This document shows, piece after piece, positions 61,005 through 64,000 of a DNA stretch of 64,000 nt. The position numbers were made by a program, and so were the translations under genes. Every line of letters starts with the position of its first letter. The first letter of the stretch is position 1. Under the pieces are notes generated by a model, which did no database searches, had not been told where the DNA came from, and worked only from the letters and a program-made list of their open reading frames with translations. Source of the DNA: CAXMQZ01 sp963707075 (GTDB lineage: Bacteria > Acidobacteriota > Thermoanaerobaculia > Multivoradales > JAHEKO01); assembly GCA_963707075.1 (NCBI GenBank), contig CAVPOX010000002.1:248001-312000 (forward strand), read 5' to 3'.

Positions 61005-62480
61005 TCAAGTCCAGAAGGGTTCCCACTTCTCTCTTGGCGACTCTGGTGTCAGAAAACTGACCACGATGAGCGAGACCAGGGAGAGGGCGCCCGCCGGATA
61101 GATGATGTAGTCGTAGTCGAGGGGCATCTCCATGAATCCGAGATTCAGAGATTCGAACCCAAAACTCGCCATGCCGGCAAAGACGATGGTGCCCAACATG
61201 CCGGCGGCAATGGAGGCCATGCCCCCAAGTGGCGTCACCCGCCGCCACAGGAAGGCCGCCAGCAAGGCGGGTGTCACAGCTGCCCCTACCATCGTGTAGG
61301 CGTACAACGCCATATCCAGGATGTTCTCGAACTGTGTCGTGACCAGGAGCGTCACAAGTGCCAGCAGAATGATCATGACCCGCTGAAACCAGATGATCGA
61401 CTTGCCTTGCGCTTCGGGATTGATGAAACGCTGATAGATGTCCCGGGTCAGATTGGTCGACGGCACCATGAGGAAGGTGTTGGCGGTCGAGAAGATGATG
61501 GCTGCCGCACCGAGCAGCAACAGGATACCTGCAAAAAGAGGGAGCTTGTCCGCCGCCAGATGGAGCAGCACTGTTTCGGTCGTCGCGCGATCGAGCCCGC
61601 CCGCGGCCGTGCGAAAGGTCGCATCGTTCCAGTACTGGCCGGCACCGAATATCGCGGCAGAATCCAACACGGTCTCGATGATGATCACCCCCACGATCAT
61701 CCAGATGACTGCTCTTCGTGTCGTCTTCTCATCCTTGGCCGACATGAACTTCTGGTAGATACTGCTCTCGCCCAGGAGCAGAAAGAATGTCGGCAGGAAC
61801 AAGCCCAGCGCAGCCGCTACCCCCGTAGCGCCAAAAACGGTGAAATGCTCTGCGGGTAGTGTCTCTCTGAGAGCAGTCCAACCTCCAGCCCCTTTGAGAG
61901 CCAGCGGCGCAGCGATGATCACTCCGAGGGTGATCAGGATGCCGTTGAAGACATCGAGAGCCACGATCGAGGTCATGCCGGCCATGATCGTGTAGAGAAC
62001 CACCAGGACACAGACGATGATCTTGCCGGTGTCGGCACTGACCGCCCCGTCGGTGAGAATTGCCAAGAGACGTCCACCACCAATAAACTGATATCCCGCG
62101 ATGGTCAGGTAGGCGATGACGATGGCGATCGTGCCGAGGACACGCGAGGTGGCGTTGTAGCGAGTCTCGAGAATGTCCGGCACCGTGTATTGCGCGATGC
62201 GACGGACCTTGGGGGCCAGGTAGTAGACAATCGCCAGGCCCAGCCAGGCACCCGCACTCATCCACAGGGCCGAGAATCCTTGCCTGAAGGCACGTCCAGC
62301 GCCACCAAAGAGACTGCCCGATCCAATCCAGGTGCAGACGAGAGTGCCGACCAGAAAGGTCGCCGTGACCCCTCTTCCCGCGACCATGAAATCGTCCTGC
62401 GTCTTGACCTTGCGACTCTTCGAAACGCTGACCAGGATCAAGAAACCCAGATAGATGGCGATCGCCCACACGTAAATCAC
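61005..62480 (-). CDS. Sodium:solute symporter (SSS) family protein
   Basis: A 491-residue integral membrane protein with about 13 helices. Features of the SSS family include D-D-F-M-V-A-G-R near residue 30, W-I-G-S-G-S-L-F-G-G-A-G and Y-T-V-P-D-I-L-E-T-R-Y. Several members take up amino acids, sugars or organic acids with Na+; the substrate is not evident. GTG 62480 has a strong AGGAGGGA upstream. Confidence 0.92.
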   Translation of the reverse strand: MIYVWAIAIYLGFLILVSVSKSRKVKTQDDFMVAGRGVTATFLVGTLVCTWIGSGSLFGGAGRAFRQGFSALWMSAGAWLGLAIVYYLAPKVRRIAQYTVPDILETRYNATSRVLGTIAIVIAYLTIAGYQFIGGGRLLAILTDGAVSADTGKIIVCVLVVLYTIMAGMTSIVALDVFNGILITLGVIIAAPLALKGAGGWTALRETLPAEHFTVFGATGVAAALGLFLPTFFLLLGESSIYQKFMSAKDEKTTRRAVIWMIVGVIIIETVLDSAAIFGAGQYWNDATFRTAAGGLDRATTETVLLHLAADKLPLFAGILLLLGAAAIIFSTANTFLMVPSTNLTRDIYQRFINPEAQGKSIIWFQRVMIILLALVTLLVTTQFENILDMALYAYTMVGAAVTPALLAAFLWRRVTPLGGMASIAAGMLGTIVFAGMASFGFESLNLGFMEMPLDYDYIIYPAGALSLVSLIVVSFLTPESPREKWEPFWT

Positions 62481-62511
62481 GAATCCCTCCTCTTCTGTCG
62501 GAAGCGATCGT

Positions 62512-62540
62512 ACGATACGGGATCGCCTCTGCGACCGCAA
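62512..62540 (-). promoter_or_regulatory. Putative sigma-70 promoter for the symporter
   Basis: Minus-strand TTGCGG, 17-nt spacer, TATCGT. Initiation is expected about 25 nt before the GTG, leaving room for the AGGAGG. Confidence 0.35.
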
Positions 62541-62646
62541 GCGAAGCCGGCCGGCTGGGGAAGCTGCAATCTGTCGAAGGAAGGCACCGAGCTGTTGTGC
62601 GCTGCGCCGTCCGGGCAGCACTTCGACTTTCGAACCCGCTGATGAA

Positions 62647-62723
62647 TGGTCGGGGCGAGAGGATTTGAACCTCCGGCCTCACGGTCCCGAACCGTGCGCT
62701 CTACCCGGCTGAGCTACGCCCCG
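62647..62723 (-). tRNA. tRNA-Pro (anticodon CGG)
   Basis: A 77-nt cloverleaf including encoded CCA. Acceptor CGGGGCG pairs with CGCCCCG, D-stem GCTC/GAGC, anticodon stem CACGG/CCGTG with loop TTCGGGA, and T-arm with TTCAAAT loop. Anticodon CGG reads CCG codons. It is transcribed alone. Confidence 0.97.
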
Positions 62724-62803
62724 ACAGGACTCGAGAGTCGACACCCGACCGACACTCACCAAATCGCAATGCTGCCACGACCGGCATCGGCAGGGAACGC
62801 GGA

Positions 62804-62832
62804 AGGATACCGCCGGCCGCCTGGACGGTCAA
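62804..62832 (-). promoter_or_regulatory. Sigma-70 promoter for tRNA-Pro
   Basis: Minus-strand TTGACC, 17-nt spacer and TATCCT: near-consensus. Expected start near 62797 leaves about 74 nt of 5' leader for RNase P to remove. Confidence 0.55.
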
Positions 62833-62851
62833 GAAGAGTCGGTCGATCCTG

Positions 62852-62857
62852 TAGAAT
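62852..62857 (+). promoter_or_regulatory. Putative -10 box for the acyl-CoA synthetase
   Basis: TAGAAT 38 nt before the ATG at 62896, with a purine-rich GAGGGGGAAAC Shine-Dalgarno between. Weak -35. Confidence 0.3.
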
Positions 62858-62895
62858 TTCTTTTCGCCTATCGCTTGCCTGATCGAGGGGGAAAC

Positions 62896-64000
62896 ATGCC
62901 GATCCAGACTCTCACAGAGCTCTTCCAGGTAGCTGTGGAGCACGACAAGCCGGACTGTTTGCAGCACAAGGTCGACGGCAGTTTCCAGCCGATCTCGACC
63001 TCCGAGTTGGTGGAAACCGTGCGCAAGCTGGCCACGATACTCGAGAACTTCGGAGTCGAACGGGGAGACCGGGTGGCGCTGATGGCCGAAAACGGCCCGC
63101 ATTGGCCCGCCGTTGATTTCGCCACCCTGTGTCAGGGCGCTGTTCTGGTCCCGATGTACCCCACTCTGACCCCCGACCAGGCGGCCTATATTGCTCACGA
63201 CTGCGGCGCCAAGATCCTCTTCGTCGAAGGAGCAGAACGTCTCGCGGGCCTGCTCGCCGACAGCCACCAATCCATGCCTGGCGTCGAGCATTTCGTCCTT
63301 ATCGATGGCGAATCCTCCACTGAGGCCTACAGCAGCCTCGAGCAGCTCCTGACACAGGCCACAATTCGACCCGAGCAATCTTTCACCGAGCAGGCCGAGC
63401 GCGTCGAGCCAGACGATCCAGCGACGTTCATCTACACCAGCGGAACTACCGGCAATCCCAAGGGCGTCATGCTGAGCCATCGGAACATTGCCTCCAATGT
63501 CGTGAACGGGCTGAAACGTATTCCGGTCGAAAAGGGTTGGACTGCTCTGTCGTTTCTTCCTCTCTCTCATTCCTTCGAGCGCACGGTCGACTACATCTAT
63601 TTCCACCAGGGTGTGAGTATTGCCTACGCCGAATCGGTGCAAGCGGTTGGGCAGAATCTCCAGGAGGTTCGCCCGCACCTGTTCGTTTCGGTGCCACGTG
63701 TCTACGAGAAGATCCTCGCCAAGGTTCAGGAGAACGTGGCCACGAGCTCGCCCGCCAAACAGAGGATCTTCAGCTGGGCGGAGGATGTAGCGAGACATGC
63801 GCTACCTTTTCGACTCGAGAGAAAGTCTCCCGGTGGTTCCTTGGCTATCAAGCTGGCCCTCGCGGACAAGTTGGTGTTCGGCAAGCTGCGATCACGGCTC
63901 GGCGATCGATTCCAGTTCGCGATCTCCGGAGGCGCCCCCCTGCCTCGCGAGCTGGCCGAATTCTTCTGGGGCGCCGGCATCGAGATTTATGAAGGCTACG
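62896..64000 (+). CDS. Long-chain acyl-CoA synthetase (AMP-forming), N-terminal part
   Basis: The gene runs off the right edge; 368 residues are visible. The phosphate-binding loop Y-T-S-G-T-T-G-N-P-K-G is near residue 180, followed by L-P-L-S-H-S-F-E-R and S-G-G-A-P-L. The arrangement matches FadD/FAA-type long-chain fatty acid CoA ligases, about 600 residues when complete. It activates fatty acids with ATP and CoA. Chain-length preference is inferred only from family likeness. Confidence 0.9.
   Translation, partial: MPIQTLTELFQVAVEHDKPDCLQHKVDGSFQPISTSELVETVRKLATILENFGVERGDRVALMAENGPHWPAVDFATLCQGAVLVPMYPTLTPDQAAYIAHDCGAKILFVEGAERLAGLLADSHQSMPGVEHFVLIDGESSTEAYSSLEQLLTQATIRPEQSFTEQAERVEPDDPATFIYTSGTTGNPKGVMLSHRNIASNVVNGLKRIPVEKGWTALSFLPLSHSFERTVDYIYFHQGVSIAYAESVQAVGQNLQEVRPHLFVSVPRVYEKILAKVQENVATSSPAKQRIFSWAEDVARHALPFRLERKSPGGSLAIKLALADKLVFGKLRSRLGDRFQFAISGGAPLPRELAEFFWGAGIEIYEGY

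Noticed and set aside
62701..63798. 365-codon minus-strand reading frame opposite the acyl-CoA synthetase
   Set aside because: The plus strand encodes a clear synthetase with its P-loop motif; the antisense frame has no recognisable similarity.

Overview
The window is about 64 kb of dense, high-GC bacterial chromosome. I find no mobile elements, CRISPR arrays or rRNA. The envelope genes (apolipoprotein N-acyltransferase, TonB, an O-antigen-ligase-like protein, lipoproteins, an MFP/ABC exporter) point to a Gram-negative, didermic organism. Fused-type 2-oxoglutarate:ferredoxin oxidoreductase, a SpoIVB-like S55 peptidase, DUF1015, and SpoIIE-type signalling fit an Acidobacteriota lineage, possibly Thermoanaerobaculia-like. 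That placement is inference from gene content only.

Layout: 1-4.9 kb holds a partial BrkB/YihY membrane protein, DUF1015 plus a cysteine-less rhodanese, and korA-korB. 5.2-12.8 kb holds a HAMP/SpoIIE phosphatase, a lytic transglycosylase with xerD, an isopropylmalate/isocitrate-type dehydrogenase, a DUF2071 protein and an M28 lipoprotein peptidase. 12.5-20.9 kb is a minus-strand chain recN-tsaC-S55 peptidase-propeller protein-coaD-adenosine deaminase-CDGSH, mostly with 4-bp overlaps. 21-25.4 kb holds a Crp/Fnr regulator and a GNAT/PaaA-BoxB-like diiron protein/proline dehydrogenase/glutamine amidotransferase group. 25.5-36.3 kb holds an EamA transporter, lipA, rtcB, a large secreted protein, archease, lipB, 2-oxoacid dehydrogenase E2 and E3, and class I aldolase. 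36.4-46.5 kb is a nine-gene minus-strand envelope/translation operon: nfeD-slipin-SPOR-lnt-prfB-glycosyltransferase-membrane protein-Nudix-hydrolase. 46.6-52.8 kb holds a TolB-like protein, a TPR protein with an O-antigen-ligase-like protein, an orphan ParA and a TonB. 52.8-64 kb holds tdh-kbl, an MFP/ABC/two-permease exporter, AMMECR1-MEMO, a sodium:solute symporter, tRNA-Pro(CGG) and a partial acyl-CoA synthetase.

The standout is rtcB (27392-28828, minus). Its reading frame is interrupted once, by a TGA exactly at the conserved metal-binding cysteine of the D-I-N-C-G-V-R motif. The frame then continues intact through every other catalytic residue to the normal C-terminus. About 21 nt after the TGA the mRNA can form a hairpin whose apical loop is GGUC, with a bulged U, closely resembling the E. 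coli fdhF SECIS apex. I interpret this as a candidate selenocysteine-containing RNA ligase RtcB. Its partner archease is encoded 2.5 kb away. I know of no described Sec-RtcB; this must be checked. No Sec machinery lies in the window.

Other structure seen directly: the canonical +1 programmed frameshift in prfB; a recurring TAGNNT box 8-10 nt before the start codon of five genes, suggesting leaderless transcripts; and a 13-bp hairpin starting at the predicted 5' end of the parA transcript. Genes are packed so tightly that no gene-free stretch exceeds 300 bases.
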